33,288 nucleotides of DNA from Cognatilysobacter terrigena (GCF_004361065.1 NZ_SELT01000028.1:1-33288); one strand, 5' to 3'; positions 8,650 through 17,306 are shown, numbered from the stretch's first letter. Program-made: numbers and translations. The notes: generated by a model from the sequence alone, not told the origin.

Positions 8650-9327
8650 TCAGCCCTGCGTGAGCGGCACCAGCGTGATCTCGACGCGACGGTTACGCGA
8701 CCAGCACGACTCGGTGTTCTCCGTGCACAGCAGCTGCGTTTCGCCACGGCCGACGACCACCATGCGGTTGCGCGTCACGCCCTTGGTGTTGAGGTAGCCC
8801 GCGACCGATTCGGCGCGCTGCTGCGACAGGTTGAGGTTGTAGTTCGCATCGCCGCGCTGGTCGGTATGACCGGCGACGTTGATGACGGTCTGGTTGTACT
8901 GCGTCAGCGTGCTGGCCAGGTTGTCGAGCACCGGGCGGAACTGCGGCTGCAGCGCCGAGCTGTTGGTGCTGAACGTGATCGCGTCCGGCATGGTCAGGAC
9001 GATGTTGTCGCCCTGGCGCGTCACGCCGACGCCGGTGCCCTGCAGGCTGTCGCGCAGCGCACGTTCCTGGCGGTCCTGGTAGTTGCCGACGGCACCACCG
9101 GCCAGCGCGCCGACGCCCGCGCCGACGAGAGCGCGCTGGCGGCGTTCGACCGCATCGTCACCGCTCAGGACGCCGGCGACGGCGCCGACCGCGGCACCGA
9201 TCAGCGCACCGTTGCGGGTGCGATCGTTGGTGTCGGGATTGGTGGTGTAGGAATTCGGATTGGTCGCGCAACCGGTGACGATGGCACCGATCAGCGCGGC
9301 AAGAACAAACGTCGACGTCTTCTTCAT
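8650..9327 (-). CDS. OmpA-family outer-membrane lipoprotein
   Basis: Lipid-anchored envelope protein predicted to bind peptidoglycan from the periplasm. 225 residues: a signal peptide ending in the lipobox VTGC (Cys20), a glycine-zipper segment rich in GALIGAAVGAVAG and GAGVGALAGGAVG repeats (about 40-82), and an OmpA-like C-terminal domain (about 110-222) with the hallmark AGHTDQRGDANYN and LSQQRAESV stretches. Resembles the YiaD/Pal group. Two cysteines late in the domain may form a disulphide. The ATG has GAGGG 7 nt upstream. It follows phrB by 85 nt and is closed by a strong terminator; no clear promoter was found in the gap. Confidence 0.93.
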   Translation of the reverse strand: MKKTSTFVLAALIGAIVTGCATNPNSYTTNPDTNDRTRNGALIGAAVGAVAGVLSGDDAVERRQRALVGAGVGALAGGAVGNYQDRQERALRDSLQGTGVGVTRQGDNIVLTMPDAITFSTNSSALQPQFRPVLDNLASTLTQYNQTVINVAGHTDQRGDANYNLNLSQQRAESVAGYLNTKGVTRNRMVVVGRGETQLLCTENTESCWSRNRRVEITLVPLTQG

Positions 9328-9412
9328 GGGGTGGCCCTCGCGGCTTTGGACGGCGCAACGCTAGGTGCGCCCTCGTCACCGACAGGTGAGGGATGAAACA
9401 GGCGTTCAGCGT

Positions 9413-10858
9413 CTATCGATGTTCGTCGTCGTCCCGTCGCGTATCGCGCAATTGGCGATAGGCCATCAACGCGGCATCGCGACCCTGGGCCAGGTCGACG
9501 AGCGGTGTCCTGGGATAGGAAGGCGCGACACGTGCGAGGAGCGCGGGATCGCGCCACGGCGCATGGCGCAACGGCACCGGGATCGACGCGAGTTCCGGCA
9601 CCCACCGCGCGACGTAGTCACCGCGCGGGTCGAACTTCTCGGCCTGCGTCACGGGATTGAACACACGGAAATACGGCGCGGCGTCCGCGCCGGTGCCGGC
9701 GACCCACTGCCAACCCATCGTGTTGTTGGCGAGATCCGCGTCGACCAGCGTGTCCCAGAACCACTCGGCGCCCGTGCGCCAATGCACGCGCATGTGCTTG
9801 CACAGATAGCTCGCGACGATCATGCGCACGCGGTTGTGCATCCATCCGGTGTGCCACAGCTCGCGCAGGCCGGCGTCGACGATCGGTACGCCCGTGCGGC
9901 CGCGGCGCCACCGCTCGACGAGGTTTCGCGGCAGGCGGGCCCAGTCGAACGTGGCGAACCGTTCGTCGAGATTCTGCTCGGGCGTATGCGGGAAGTGATG
10001 CAGAAGGTGCGTCGCGAACTCGCGCCACACCAGCTGCCGCAGGAAGCCGTCGACCTGCGCGTCCGGCGCCTGCCCGCGCTGCGCCTCAATCGTGTGGACG
10101 ACGCGCCACGGCGCGATCTCGCCGAAGTGCAGATGGGGCGACAGGCGCGACGTGCCCACGCGGTCCGGCCGGTCGCGCCCTTCCGTGTAGTCGCGCAGCG
10201 CGCCGTCGACGAACACCTCCCGCGCTTCACGCGCGCCGGCTTCGCCCGGCGTCCAGTGCGTCCAGAAGCCGTGGTCCCACCCGTTGTGCGGGGTCAGGCG
10301 CAAGTGATCGATCGGCACGCCTTCCGGGCCGTCGTCGCTGTGCGGGATTCGCTTGGGCGCATCCTGCGGGGCGGTGGGCGCCCAGTGCGCGAGCGCCGCA
10401 CGATGGAAGGGCGTGAACACCTTGTACGGGCCGCCCTTGCCGGTCTTCAGCGTCCACGGTTCGAACAGCAGCGAGCCGTTGAAGCTTTCGACCTGCAGCC
10501 CCTGCTCGCGCAGCTCGCGCTTGATGCGCGCATCGCGTGCCTCGACTGCCGGCTCGTAACGGCGGTTCCAGAACACGGCTTCCGCGCCCGTTGCCGCGGC
10601 GACGCCCGCCAATGTCGGCCCCGAATGACCGAGGAAGAAGCGCAGCGCATTGCCGCGCGAACGAAGCGCGTCATCGAGGGCCTGAAGCGACCTCGCGCGC
10701 CACGCGTTCGACGCGGCGCCGGGCGCCCAGGCGCCCTCGCCGTCCGGATCGTGGATGTAGACCGGCACGACGTCGAAGCCGCCATCGACCGCGGCCTGCA
10801 GCGCAGGGTTGTCGTCGAGCCGCAGGTCGTTCCGGAACCATACGATCGCGACGGCCAT
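9413..10858 (-). CDS. phrB: deoxyribodipyrimidine photolyase
   Basis: Light-driven repair of cyclobutane pyrimidine dimers using FADH- and an antenna pigment. 481 residues, normal for class I enzymes: an N-terminal alpha/beta photolyase domain starting VWFRNDLRLDDNPAL (residues 6-20), and a C-terminal FAD domain with TSRLSPHLHFGE (236-247), GRTGVPIVDAGLREL (320-334) and TGWMHNRVRM (337-346). The NNTMGWQWVAGTG stretch (378-390) is typical of CPD photolyases. Cryptochrome-DASH is less likely given the length and these motifs. The start lies 4 nt after the alr stop, so it is probably co-transcribed with alr. The Shine-Dalgarno is weak. Confidence 0.94.
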   Translation of the reverse strand: MAVAIVWFRNDLRLDDNPALQAAVDGGFDVVPVYIHDPDGEGAWAPGAASNAWRARSLQALDDALRSRGNALRFFLGHSGPTLAGVAAATGAEAVFWNRRYEPAVEARDARIKRELREQGLQVESFNGSLLFEPWTLKTGKGGPYKVFTPFHRAALAHWAPTAPQDAPKRIPHSDDGPEGVPIDHLRLTPHNGWDHGFWTHWTPGEAGAREAREVFVDGALRDYTEGRDRPDRVGTSRLSPHLHFGEIAPWRVVHTIEAQRGQAPDAQVDGFLRQLVWREFATHLLHHFPHTPEQNLDERFATFDWARLPRNLVERWRRGRTGVPIVDAGLRELWHTGWMHNRVRMIVASYLCKHMRVHWRTGAEWFWDTLVDADLANNTMGWQWVAGTGADAAPYFRVFNPVTQAEKFDPRGDYVARWVPELASIPVPLRHAPWRDPALLARVAPSYPRTPLVDLAQGRDAALMAYRQLRDTRRDDDEHR

Positions 10859-10862
10859 GGCG

Positions 10863-11957
10863 TCAGCGCTCGCTGAACCGCACGCGACGCGTGATCGAAC
10901 ACGTCAGCTCGTAGCCGATCGTGCCGGCCGCCGACGCGATGGTTTCGACCGGCAGCTCCGCACCCCACAGGATCACCGGATCGCCGACGCGTGCATCCGG
11001 CACGCCGCGCAGATCGATCGTCATCAGATCCATGGAGATGCGGCCGATCACCTGCGTGCGATGGCCGCCGACGAGCACCGGCGTTCCGGCAGGCGCGGCG
11101 CGCGGGTAGCCGTCGCCGTAGCCGATCGCGGCGACGCCGATGTCCATGTCCTCCGGGCATTCCCACGTGCCCGCGTAGCCGATGCGGCCGCCCTTGCAGA
11201 CGCGATTCACGGCGATGAGACGCGTCGACAGCGTCATCGCGGAACGCAGGCCGAAGTCGTCGCCGGTTTTCCCATCGACGACGGAGATACCGTAGAGCGC
11301 GCCGCCCGGGCGCACCCAGTCGTCGTGCGCTTCTGGCCAGCCGAGCACCGCGGCGGAATTGGCCAGCGAACGCGCGCCGTCGAGGCCCGCCGTCACCGCG
11401 CGGAACAGCTCTATCTGCTCGCGCGTCTGCGCGCCCTGCGAGGGGCTGTCGGCGAACTCGTCGGAGCTCGCGAAGTGGTTCATCAGCACGATGTTGCCGA
11501 CCGCGGCGCCGCGCATCGCGGACAGCCGCCGATGCGCATCGTGGAACGCGTCCGGGCCGAAGCCGAGGCGATGCATGCCGCTGTCGAGCTTGAGCCAGCA
11601 ATCGATCGGTTCGCCGGGCGCGGCCTGTTCGAGCATTTCGAGCTGCGAGACATGATGGACGGCGGTCCACACGCCGAGCGCGCGCAGGCGTTCGATGTCG
11701 GCGGGTTCGTCGAAGCCGGAGAGCAGCAGGATCGGCTGCGAGATGCCCGCAGCGCGCAGGCGCTCGGCGTCCGACAGCGCGGCGACGCCGAAAGCGTCCG
11801 CGCCCGCCAGCGCACGTGCGACGCGTTCGAGGCCGTGGCCGTAGCCGTCGGCCTTCACCACGGCCATCACCCGGCTGCGCGGCGCGCGGGCGCGCACCTG
11901 CCCGAGGTTGTGGCGAAGGGCGTCGACGTGGATGGTCGCGGAGGTCGGTCGTGCCAT
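10863..11957 (-). CDS. alr: alanine racemase
   Basis: PLP enzyme interconverting L- and D-alanine for peptidoglycan synthesis. 364 residues: a TIM barrel with the PLP lysine in VVKADGYGHG (Lys35), the substrate region LKLDSGMHRLGF (122-133), and a C-terminal beta domain with the second catalytic base Tyr261 in RIGYAGTW and the ISMDLM segment (307-312). The downstream-of-dnaB position is the usual one in xanthomonads. The ATG lacks a Shine-Dalgarno but has TAGACT 6 nt upstream. It is followed after 4 nt by phrB. Confidence 0.96.
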   Translation of the reverse strand: MARPTSATIHVDALRHNLGQVRARAPRSRVMAVVKADGYGHGLERVARALAGADAFGVAALSDAERLRAAGISQPILLLSGFDEPADIERLRALGVWTAVHHVSQLEMLEQAAPGEPIDCWLKLDSGMHRLGFGPDAFHDAHRRLSAMRGAAVGNIVLMNHFASSDEFADSPSQGAQTREQIELFRAVTAGLDGARSLANSAAVLGWPEAHDDWVRPGGALYGISVVDGKTGDDFGLRSAMTLSTRLIAVNRVCKGGRIGYAGTWECPEDMDIGVAAIGYGDGYPRAAPAGTPVLVGGHRTQVIGRISMDLMTIDLRGVPDARVGDPVILWGAELPVETIASAAGTIGYELTCSITRRVRFSER

Positions 11958-11963
11958 CGCGAC

Positions 11964-11969
11964 AGTCTA
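11964..11969 (-). promoter_or_regulatory. -10 element of a putative leaderless promoter for alr
   Basis: TAGACT on the minus strand, 6 nt before the alr ATG. The same hexamer occurs at 17260-17265 upstream of the DUF885 gene, where a normal leader follows it. Confidence 0.45.
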
Positions 11970-12007
11970 GCGGCGACCGCCAGCGCCGGCATCCGCGCGG
12001 TCGCGAC

Positions 12008-12220
12008 TCAGTGGATCAACTCGAACGGGTAGCGATCGCGCACGCGTTCGCTGAAATACGCACCCTGCGACTCGGCTTCGAGCAGCCGCTCGACTTCGAT
12101 CTGAGGCACGCCGAAATACTGGTACACGCGGCCACTGGTGAACTCGACTTCGAGCACGCGTCGCGACGGGTCGTAGCCGACGCTGCTCAGTGCTTCCGAA
12201 TCGAGTGAGATGCGATCCAC
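12008..12220 (-). CDS. KTSC-domain protein
   Basis: Small protein of 70 residues consisting of a single KTSC domain, a family seen alone or next to lysyl-tRNA synthetase domains and of unproven function. Seen: SVGYDPSRRVLEVEF near the N-terminus, VYQYFGVP in the middle, and the family signature region GAYFSERVRDRYPF near the end. The start is a GTG at 12220 with no Shine-Dalgarno but TAGCGT 6 nt upstream and a possible -35 GTGACG 16 nt further. It sits between dnaB and alr, separated by about 60 and 50 nt. Confidence 0.88.
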   Translation of the reverse strand: MDRISLDSEALSSVGYDPSRRVLEVEFTSGRVYQYFGVPQIEVERLLEAESQGAYFSERVRDRYPFELIH

Positions 12221-12226
12221 GCGCGC

Positions 12227-12248
12227 ACGCTAGTCACGCACGCGGGCA
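12227..12248 (-). promoter_or_regulatory. putative leaderless promoter for the KTSC gene
   Basis: -10 TAGCGT at 12227-12232, 6 nt before the GTG start. A four-of-six -35 match (GTGACG) lies 16 nt upstream. No Shine-Dalgarno. Confidence 0.4.
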
Positions 12249-12279
12249 CGTCACGTGAAGAAATGCGTGGCAGTGCGCG

Positions 12280-13692
12280 CTATTCGAACGAGCCGATCGA
12301 GTCGTGCGACAGGTTGTCGAAGCGGGTGTATTCGCCGAAGAACTTGAGCTTGAACGAGCCCGTCGGGCCGCTTCGCTGCTTGCCGATGATGACTTCCGCG
12401 AGGCCCTTGTCCGGCGAATTTTCCTTGTTGTAGTAGTCGTCACGGTAGATGAAGACGATCATGTCCGCGTCCTGCTCGATCGCGCCCGACTCGCGCAGGT
12501 CGGCCATCACCGGCCGCTTATCCGTACGCGTTTCCAGCGATCGATTGAGCTGCGACAGCGCGATCACCGGCACCGCCAGTTCCTTCGCCAGGCCCTTCAG
12601 CGAGCGCGAGATCTCCGAGATTTCCGTCGCGCGGTTCTCGTTGTTGCCCGGCACGCTCATCAGCTGCAGGTAGTCGATGACGATCAGGCCGATGCCGTGC
12701 TCGCGCTTCAGGCGGCGGCACTTCGACGCGAGCTTCGCGGGCGACATGCCGGGCTCGTCGTCGATGAAGATCTTGGCTTCGCGCAGCTGGCGGATGGCGC
12801 CGGTCACGCGGCTCCAGTCCTCGTCCTCGAGCTGGCCGGTGCGCAGGCGCTGCGCGTTGACGCGGCCGACCGACGAGATGAGGCGCATCGCCAGCTGCGA
12901 GGCCGACATTTCCATCGAGAACACGGCGACCGGCAGGCGGCTCTTGAACGCCGCGTACTCGGCCATGTTCAGCGCGAGCGTCGTCTTGCCCATCGCGGGG
13001 CGCGCCGCGAGGATGACGAGGTCGGTCTTCTGCAGGCCCGCCGTCATCTCGTCGAATTCGGTGTAGCCCGTCGGCAGGCCGGTGACGCCGCTGCCGTTCG
13101 CGTAGCGCGTCTGCAGTTCGTCGAACGCTTCCGACAGCGCCTTCGTCACCGGCGTGAAGTCGCTGCGACCGGTGCGGTTGGCCTGCGAGATCGCCAGCAC
13201 TTCGCGCTCGGCTTCCTCGAGGATTTCGCCGGACTCGCGACCGTCAGGCTGGAACGCGTTGTTGACGACGTCGGTGCCGACTTCGATCAGCTGACGCAGG
13301 ATCGCCTTGTCGCGCACGATCTCCGCATAAGCAGTGATGTTCGCCGCCGACGGCGTTGTGTTCGCGAGTTCGATCAGATACGCGCCGCCCGCGACGAGTT
13401 CCGACTGTCCCATCGACTCGAACCATTCGCCGAGCGTCACCGCATCGAAGGGACGATTCTTCTCCGCGAGTTCGCGGATCGCGCGAAAGATGAGCTGGTG
13501 GTCGCGACGATAGAAGTCGCTGTCGCTGAGCTGGTCGGCCACGCGGTCGTACGCGTCCGGCGCGAGCATCAGACCGCCGAGCACAGCCTGCTCGGCCTCG
13601 ACGGACTGCGGCGGCACCCTCAACTGGTCGACGCGCTGTTCGGCGCGCGTCTCGAAGCGCTTTTCGTTGCGGAAGCCGGCGCGTGCACTCAT
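12280..13692 (-). CDS. dnaB: replicative DNA helicase DnaB
   Basis: Hexameric 5'-3' helicase that unwinds the replication fork. 470 residues: an N-terminal helical domain (about 28-130, starting VPPQSVEAEQAVLGG), a linker, then the RecA-like motor with Walker A RPAMGKTT (231-238), Walker B LIVIDYLQL (336-344), SQLNRSLE (380-387) and the C-terminal KQRSGPTGS loop (438-446). No intein and no truncation. Downstream of rplI as in many gammaproteobacteria, but after a 308-nt gap that includes a stem-loop and DnaA-box-like 9-mers, so it may have its own promoter. The Shine-Dalgarno is weak. Confidence 0.97.
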   Translation of the reverse strand: MSARAGFRNEKRFETRAEQRVDQLRVPPQSVEAEQAVLGGLMLAPDAYDRVADQLSDSDFYRRDHQLIFRAIRELAEKNRPFDAVTLGEWFESMGQSELVAGGAYLIELANTTPSAANITAYAEIVRDKAILRQLIEVGTDVVNNAFQPDGRESGEILEEAEREVLAISQANRTGRSDFTPVTKALSEAFDELQTRYANGSGVTGLPTGYTEFDEMTAGLQKTDLVILAARPAMGKTTLALNMAEYAAFKSRLPVAVFSMEMSASQLAMRLISSVGRVNAQRLRTGQLEDEDWSRVTGAIRQLREAKIFIDDEPGMSPAKLASKCRRLKREHGIGLIVIDYLQLMSVPGNNENRATEISEISRSLKGLAKELAVPVIALSQLNRSLETRTDKRPVMADLRESGAIEQDADMIVFIYRDDYYNKENSPDKGLAEVIIGKQRSGPTGSFKLKFFGEYTRFDNLSHDSIGSFE

Positions 13693-14000
13693 CGTCGTTG
13701 CTGTTCTCTATGCCGCCATCGCGGTGCGATGTCCCCGCAGCATCCTAGCCAGCGTGAGCCCGCGTCCGTTGCAGATAAGTCTGTGGGTAAGTCGGGATAA
13801 CTCGAATGGTTTATCGCGCGACGCCATCTCGTGGGCTGCGACTCGGTGCCGAGGCGAGCTGGCGCACATCGGCGGGCGGTCGACTGCCGCGGTTGTCTGC
13901 TTCAGCGGTGCCACGAAAGTAGACGCGCCGATCCCGATCGACGCCTCAAACGACAAAGGGCGCCCGAAGGCGCCCTCTGCGTGTCGCGATGAGGCGTGGA
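13693..14000 (-). other. 308-nt intergenic region between rplI and dnaB
   Basis: No protein gene is supported here; the antisense-looking ORFs have no start context or family match. Contents: the rplI stem-loop at 13957-13976, and three TTAYC-type 9-mers reading toward dnaB (TTATCCCGA 13792-13800, TTACCCACA 13782-13790, TTATCTGCA 13770-13778), of which the middle one is one base from a consensus DnaA box. A weak -10-like TAGGAT sits just downstream of these. It probably carries a dnaB promoter. Confidence 0.5.
13953..13976 (-). terminator. stem-loop after rplI, likely terminator or attenuator
   Basis: Perfect 8-bp stem AGGGCGCC / GGCGCCCT with a TTCG tetraloop, 24 nt past the rplI stop, followed only by TTGTC. 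The stem is strong but the T-run is short, so partial read-through into dnaB is plausible. Confidence 0.65.
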
Positions 14001-14453
14001 TCAGGCGGCTTCGCCGACCACAACTACCTTGACCGGCTGCTCGACGTCGGCGTGCATGCGCACGACGACTTCGTACTCGCCGACGCGGCGGAACGGGCCT
14101 TCGCCCATCACGACTTCCGACTTGTCGACCTTGTGGCCGAGCTTGGTCAGCTGCTCGGCGATGTCACGCGGCGTGACCGAACCGAAGAGCTTGCCTTCGG
14201 CCGACGCGTTCGCGGTGATGGTCACCTCGACGCCCTCGAGCTCGGCGCTGCGCTTCTCGGCGCCTTCCAGCTGCGCCTTGGCCTTGGCTTCGAACTCGGC
14301 GCGGCGCGCTTCGAAGTCCGCCAGGTTCGACGCGGTGGCCGGCACGGCCTTGCCCTGGGGAACGAGGAAGTTACGACCGTAACCCGGCTTGACGTTGACC
14401 TTGTCGCCGAGCTTGCCGAGGTTGGTGACGTTCTGGAGAAGAATGAGCTGCAT
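14001..14453 (-). CDS. rplI: 50S ribosomal protein L9
   Basis: Large-subunit protein at the base of the L1 stalk that binds 23S rRNA. 150 residues, full length: the N-terminal domain with [14 protein letters not shown] and [16 protein letters not shown] (22-37), the long connecting helix (about 41-75, rich in E/A/K), and the C-terminal domain with [16 protein letters not shown]. The ATG has GGAG about 8 nt upstream. Third gene of the rpsF-rpsR-rplI unit; the 128-nt spacer before it carries three stem-loops. Confidence 0.98.
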   Translation of the reverse strand: MQLILLQNVTNLGKLGDKVNVKPGYGRNFLVPQGKAVPATASNLADFEARRAEFEAKAKAQLEGAEKRSAELEGVEVTITANASAEGKLFGSVTPRDIAEQLTKLGHKVDKSEVVMGEGPFRRVGEYEVVVRMHADVEQPVKVVVVGEAA

Positions 14454-14581
14454 GGTGATGCTCCGTATTCGTTAGTGCCGTCCGGCAAGGGCCGGCGACA
14501 CAGCGGATCGCTGTCCGAATGGATGACTCAGTGGGTCCCGACGGGAATCCGCATCAAGGCGGATTCCCTCGGAACGCGCAC
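14454..14581 (-). promoter_or_regulatory. structured rpsR-rplI spacer with three stem-loops
   Basis: Reading with transcription: a perfect 10-bp inverted repeat GGGAATCCGC / GCGGATTCCC with a 6-nt loop (14543-14568), then ACAGCG / CGCTGT with a 3-nt loop (14500-14514), then CCGGC / GCCGG with a 4-nt loop (14482-14495). None is followed by a T-run, so they look like RNA processing, stability or translation-control structures rather than terminators. Confidence 0.5.
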
Positions 14582-14812
14582 TCAGGCGTTGTGGTTGTCG
14601 GTGTACGGAATCAGCGCGAGGTAACGGGCGCGCTTGACGGCCGTGGCCAGCTGGCGCTGGTACTTCGACTTGGTGCCGGTGACGCGGCTCGGAACGATCT
14701 TGCCGGTCTCGGTGAGGTACTGGCGCAGGGTGTTGAGATCCTTGTAATCGATCTCCTTGACACCTTCGGCCGTGAACTTGCAGAACTTGCGGCGACGGAA
14801 GAACTTGGACAT
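14582..14812 (-). CDS. rpsR: 30S ribosomal protein S18
   Basis: Small-subunit platform protein that pairs with S6. 76 residues, the usual size, starting [13 protein letters not shown] and containing [22 protein letters not shown] and [20 protein letters not shown] in two runs typical of S18. The ATG is preceded by AAGGA. It lies 12 nt after rpsF and is co-transcribed with it. No priB is found between rpsF and rpsR, unlike in enterobacteria. Confidence 0.98.
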   Translation of the reverse strand: MSKFFRRRKFCKFTAEGVKEIDYKDLNTLRQYLTETGKIVPSRVTGTKSKYQRQLATAVKRARYLALIPYTDNHNA

Positions 14813-14824
14813 GGGTCGGATTCC

Positions 14825-15247
14825 TTAGGCGGCTTCGGCGTTGTCGGAGGCGTCGGCGGAGGCATCGCCCGCGCCATCGTCGTCACGGCGGCGGCGCTCG
14901 CCGCGCTCGCCCTTGTCGCCCTTCTCGTCCTTGAACTTCATGATCAGCGACTGCTCGGTGTCGGCCTCGTCGCGCTTGATGACGAGGTGGCGAAGCACGG
15001 CGTCGTTGAAACGGAAGCTGTCGACCAGCTCGTTCATCGCGGCCTGAGAGGCTTCGATGTTGAGCAGGACGTAATGGGCCTTCACCAGGTTCTGGATCGG
15101 GTACGCCAGCTGACGGCGGCCCCAGTCTTCCAGGCGGTGGACCTTGCCCTCGGCGCCTTCGATCAGCGACTTGTAGCGCTCGATCATCGCCGGGACCTGC
15201 TCGCTCTGGTCCGGATGGACCAGGAACACGACTTCGTAATGACGCAT
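14825..15247 (-). CDS. rpsF: 30S ribosomal protein S6
   Basis: Small-subunit platform protein, partner of S18. 140 residues; start ATG at 15247 with AGGA 9-10 nt upstream, and an upstream in-frame extension rejected because it lies in the mRNA leader. Core seen: [34 protein letters not shown] and YVLLNIEAS. After about residue 100 there is a charged low-complexity tail ([16 protein letters not shown], then an acidic/Ala stretch), longer than in minimal S6 proteins; C-terminal acidic tails of S6 are glutamylation targets of RimK in E. coli. First gene of the ribosomal operon, under the promoter at 15351-15379. Confidence 0.98.
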   Translation of the reverse strand: MRHYEVVFLVHPDQSEQVPAMIERYKSLIEGAEGKVHRLEDWGRRQLAYPIQNLVKAHYVLLNIEASQAAMNELVDSFRFNDAVLRHLVIKRDEADTEQSLIMKFKDEKGDKGERGERRRRDDDGAGDASADASDNAEAA

Positions 15248-15267
15248 TTTCGTTTCCTTGTGGATGG

Positions 15268-15329
15268 CGGCGCGAACCGCGCCGTACAGCCCCCCGCGGT
15301 GAAGCGGCAGTGGGGCAAGGTCTCCGCGG
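15268..15329 (-). promoter_or_regulatory. structured rpsF leader, candidate S6:S18 autoregulatory region
   Basis: The transcript leader between promoter and ATG holds a CCGCGG/CCGCGG pair (15324-15329 with 15294-15299) enclosing a 24-nt loop containing CTGCCGCTT, and a 7-bp hairpin CGGCGCG / CGCGCCG (15268-15284) just before the Shine-Dalgarno. In many bacteria an S6:S18-binding leader occupies this position. I have not matched it base by base to that motif. Confidence 0.3.
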
Positions 15330-15350
15330 CGGTCAGCCACGGAGCCGGAA

Positions 15351-15379
15351 ATTATGGCAGCTCAATGGGTTACGTGCAA
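15351..15379 (-). promoter_or_regulatory. sigma-70 promoter of rpsF-rpsR-rplI
   Basis: Minus strand TTGCAC (-35, 15374-15379), exactly 17-nt spacer, CATAAT (-10, 15351-15356). Predicted start about 15344, giving a leader of roughly 97 nt. Confidence 0.75.
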
Positions 15380-15387
15380 TCCGCGTG

Positions 15388-15430
15388 AAACCGGGCGAGC
15401 GGCACCGCCGCCCTGCCCGGTCGACCGGGC
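15388..15430 (-). terminator. hairpin pair downstream of the DUF885 gene, possible weak terminator
   Basis: Directly after the stop comes a perfect 16-nt palindrome GCCCGGTCGACCGGGC (15415-15430). Its second arm can instead pair with GCCCGG at 15391-15396, enclosing an inner GCGGC/GCCGC stem and ending in TTT. The two foldings are mutually exclusive. The T-run is too short for a confident intrinsic terminator. Confidence 0.4.
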
Positions 15431-17233
15431 TCAGCGCGCCTTGGCGGCGGCCGGCGCCTGCTTGCGGGCGACGATCCACTCGTCGATGTGCTTTTCCAGC
15501 ACCGACAGCGGCACCGAACCGGTTTCGAGTACGGCGTCATCGTAGTCGCGGAGGTCGAAGCGGTCGCCGAGCTCGCGGGCGGCCTTCTCGCGCAGCTCCG
15601 AGATCTTCATCTGGCCGATCTTGTAGCCCAGCGCCTGGCCCGGCCAGCTGATGTAGCGGTCGATCTCGTTGACCACGTCCTGTCGGGTCTTCGGGGAGTT
15701 GTCCATGAAGTACTGGATGGCCCTGTCGCGCGACCAGCCCTTCGCGTGCATGCCCGTGTCGACCACCAGCCGCACCGCGCGCCACATGTCGTAGGCCAGC
15801 TGGCCCATGCGGTCGTACGGGTCGTCGTAGAGGCCCATGTCGTAGCCGAGGCGCTCGGCGTACAGCCCCCAGCCTTCGCCGTAGGCCACGAAGTACGCGG
15901 TGCGGCGGAACATCGGGGCTTCCTGCATCTCCAGTCCCCGTGCGAACTGGAAGTGGTGGCCCGGCACGGCCTCGTGCAGCGACAGCGGGACCATCTCCCA
16001 CGTCGGGCGCGTCTCAGGCTTGTAGAGGTTGACGTAGTAGTACCCGGCACGGCTGCCGTCGCTGGCGCCGGGCTGGTAATAGGCCGTCGTGGTGTCGGGC
16101 GCAGACGCCGCCGGGATGGGACGCACGCCGTACGGCAGGCGCGGGATCGTGCGGAACACCTTCACGAGCTCGGGATCGATGCGCTTGGCGACGGCCTGGT
16201 ACGCCTCGAACAGTTCGTCCGGGGTTTTCTTGAAGAACTTCGGGTCGGTGCGGAGGTACTCGAAGAACTCCTGCATCGTGCCCTTGAAGCCCACTTCGGC
16301 CTTGACCTTCTCCATCTCGCCGCGGATGCGCGCGACTTCCTTCAGGCCGATCGCGTGGATCTGGTCAGCGGTGAGATCCGTCGTGGTGAAGTAGCCGGCG
16401 AGGAAGTCGTAGTACGCCTTGCCGTCCGGCAGGTCGACCGCCGCGATCGACGTGCGCGTCTTCGGCAGGTACTCGGTGTCGAAGAACGTCGCGAACTCCC
16501 GGTAGGCGGGAATGACGCGCTGGCTGATCAGCTCGGACGCACGTGTCCGCAACCGCGCACGATCGGCTTCAGGAACGGCGTCGGGGAATTTCAGGAAGGG
16601 CTGGTAGAACCGGCTCTTGGTGACGTCGTCGACCAGCTGCGCGCGGATCTGCGCAGGCACGCGCTCCATCAGCACGTGCGACGGCGTATTCCCGGCCTTG
16701 ACGCCTTCGCGCATCAGCGCTTCCGTCTGCGTGAGCACCGTCGGCAGCGCCTCGAGGCGCTTCAGCCAGTCCTCGTAATCCTTGACCGTGCGGAACTCCA
16801 TCAGCTCGACGATCTCGTCGGCGGTCTGCACACCACCGCGTTGCGTGAGCGGACGCTGCCATTCGTTGAAGCGCTGGCGTTCGACCGTGCGCTGCAGGTC
16901 CCACAGGTAGACGTCGTAGTTGAGGCGGTCGGCCTCCGACAGCGCACTGCGATCAATCGCCTTCAGTCGCGCGAGCGCGTCGCGGTCTTCCGCCTCGCGC
17001 TTGTGGATGGCGTCGAGGCTCTGGTCGGTCCAGCGATCGTTGAAGCGCGTGTCGCCGTTGGCGGTCGCGTTCTCCGGGTACTCGCGCAGCCCGCGCTCCC
17101 ATTCCTCGTCGAAGAACGTGTGCAGGGCAGTGGTCGCCGCGTTCGCGATCACGGGCGTCGGCGTCGACGCGGCGAACGAAACGGCGGGCAACAACGTCGA
17201 CAGCGCGACGGCGAGCAGCAGCGGACGAAGCAT
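15431..17233 (-). CDS. exported DUF885 metallopeptidase-like protein
   Basis: Secreted or periplasmic protein of the DUF885 family, whose fold and motifs resemble zinc metallopeptidases; substrate unknown. 600 residues. A signal peptide is clear (residues 1-21, [20 protein letters not shown] then AAS). The candidate zinc site is HEAVPGHH (420-427), with a second conserved block [13 protein letters not shown] (451-463) that would supply the third ligand. Most of the rest is helical. The start ATG has GGAG 7 nt upstream and a possible -10 TAGACT at 17260-17265. Single-gene unit between the Fe-S carrier gene and rpsF. No lipobox. Confidence 0.9.
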   Translation of the reverse strand: MLRPLLLAVALSTLLPAVSFAASTPTPVIANAATTALHTFFDEEWERGLREYPENATANGDTRFNDRWTDQSLDAIHKREAEDRDALARLKAIDRSALSEADRLNYDVYLWDLQRTVERQRFNEWQRPLTQRGGVQTADEIVELMEFRTVKDYEDWLKRLEALPTVLTQTEALMREGVKAGNTPSHVLMERVPAQIRAQLVDDVTKSRFYQPFLKFPDAVPEADRARLRTRASELISQRVIPAYREFATFFDTEYLPKTRTSIAAVDLPDGKAYYDFLAGYFTTTDLTADQIHAIGLKEVARIRGEMEKVKAEVGFKGTMQEFFEYLRTDPKFFKKTPDELFEAYQAVAKRIDPELVKVFRTIPRLPYGVRPIPAASAPDTTTAYYQPGASDGSRAGYYYVNLYKPETRPTWEMVPLSLHEAVPGHHFQFARGLEMQEAPMFRRTAYFVAYGEGWGLYAERLGYDMGLYDDPYDRMGQLAYDMWRAVRLVVDTGMHAKGWSRDRAIQYFMDNSPKTRQDVVNEIDRYISWPGQALGYKIGQMKISELREKAARELGDRFDLRDYDDAVLETGSVPLSVLEKHIDEWIVARKQAPAAAKAR

Positions 17234-17306
17234 CGGCGGACTCCGGACAGGACCGCCCGAGTCTAGCGCCGCTTCCCAGGACGTCGCCCGTGCCGGGCGT
17301 CGCGGA

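Noticed and set aside
12304-13800. 498-residue plus-strand open frame opposite dnaB
   Set aside because: Mirror of the dnaB codons in GC-rich DNA, no family resemblance and no Shine-Dalgarno.
15488-17266. 592-residue plus-strand open frame opposite the DUF885 gene
   Set aside because: Antisense shadow; the minus strand has signal peptide and HEAVPGHH metal motif.
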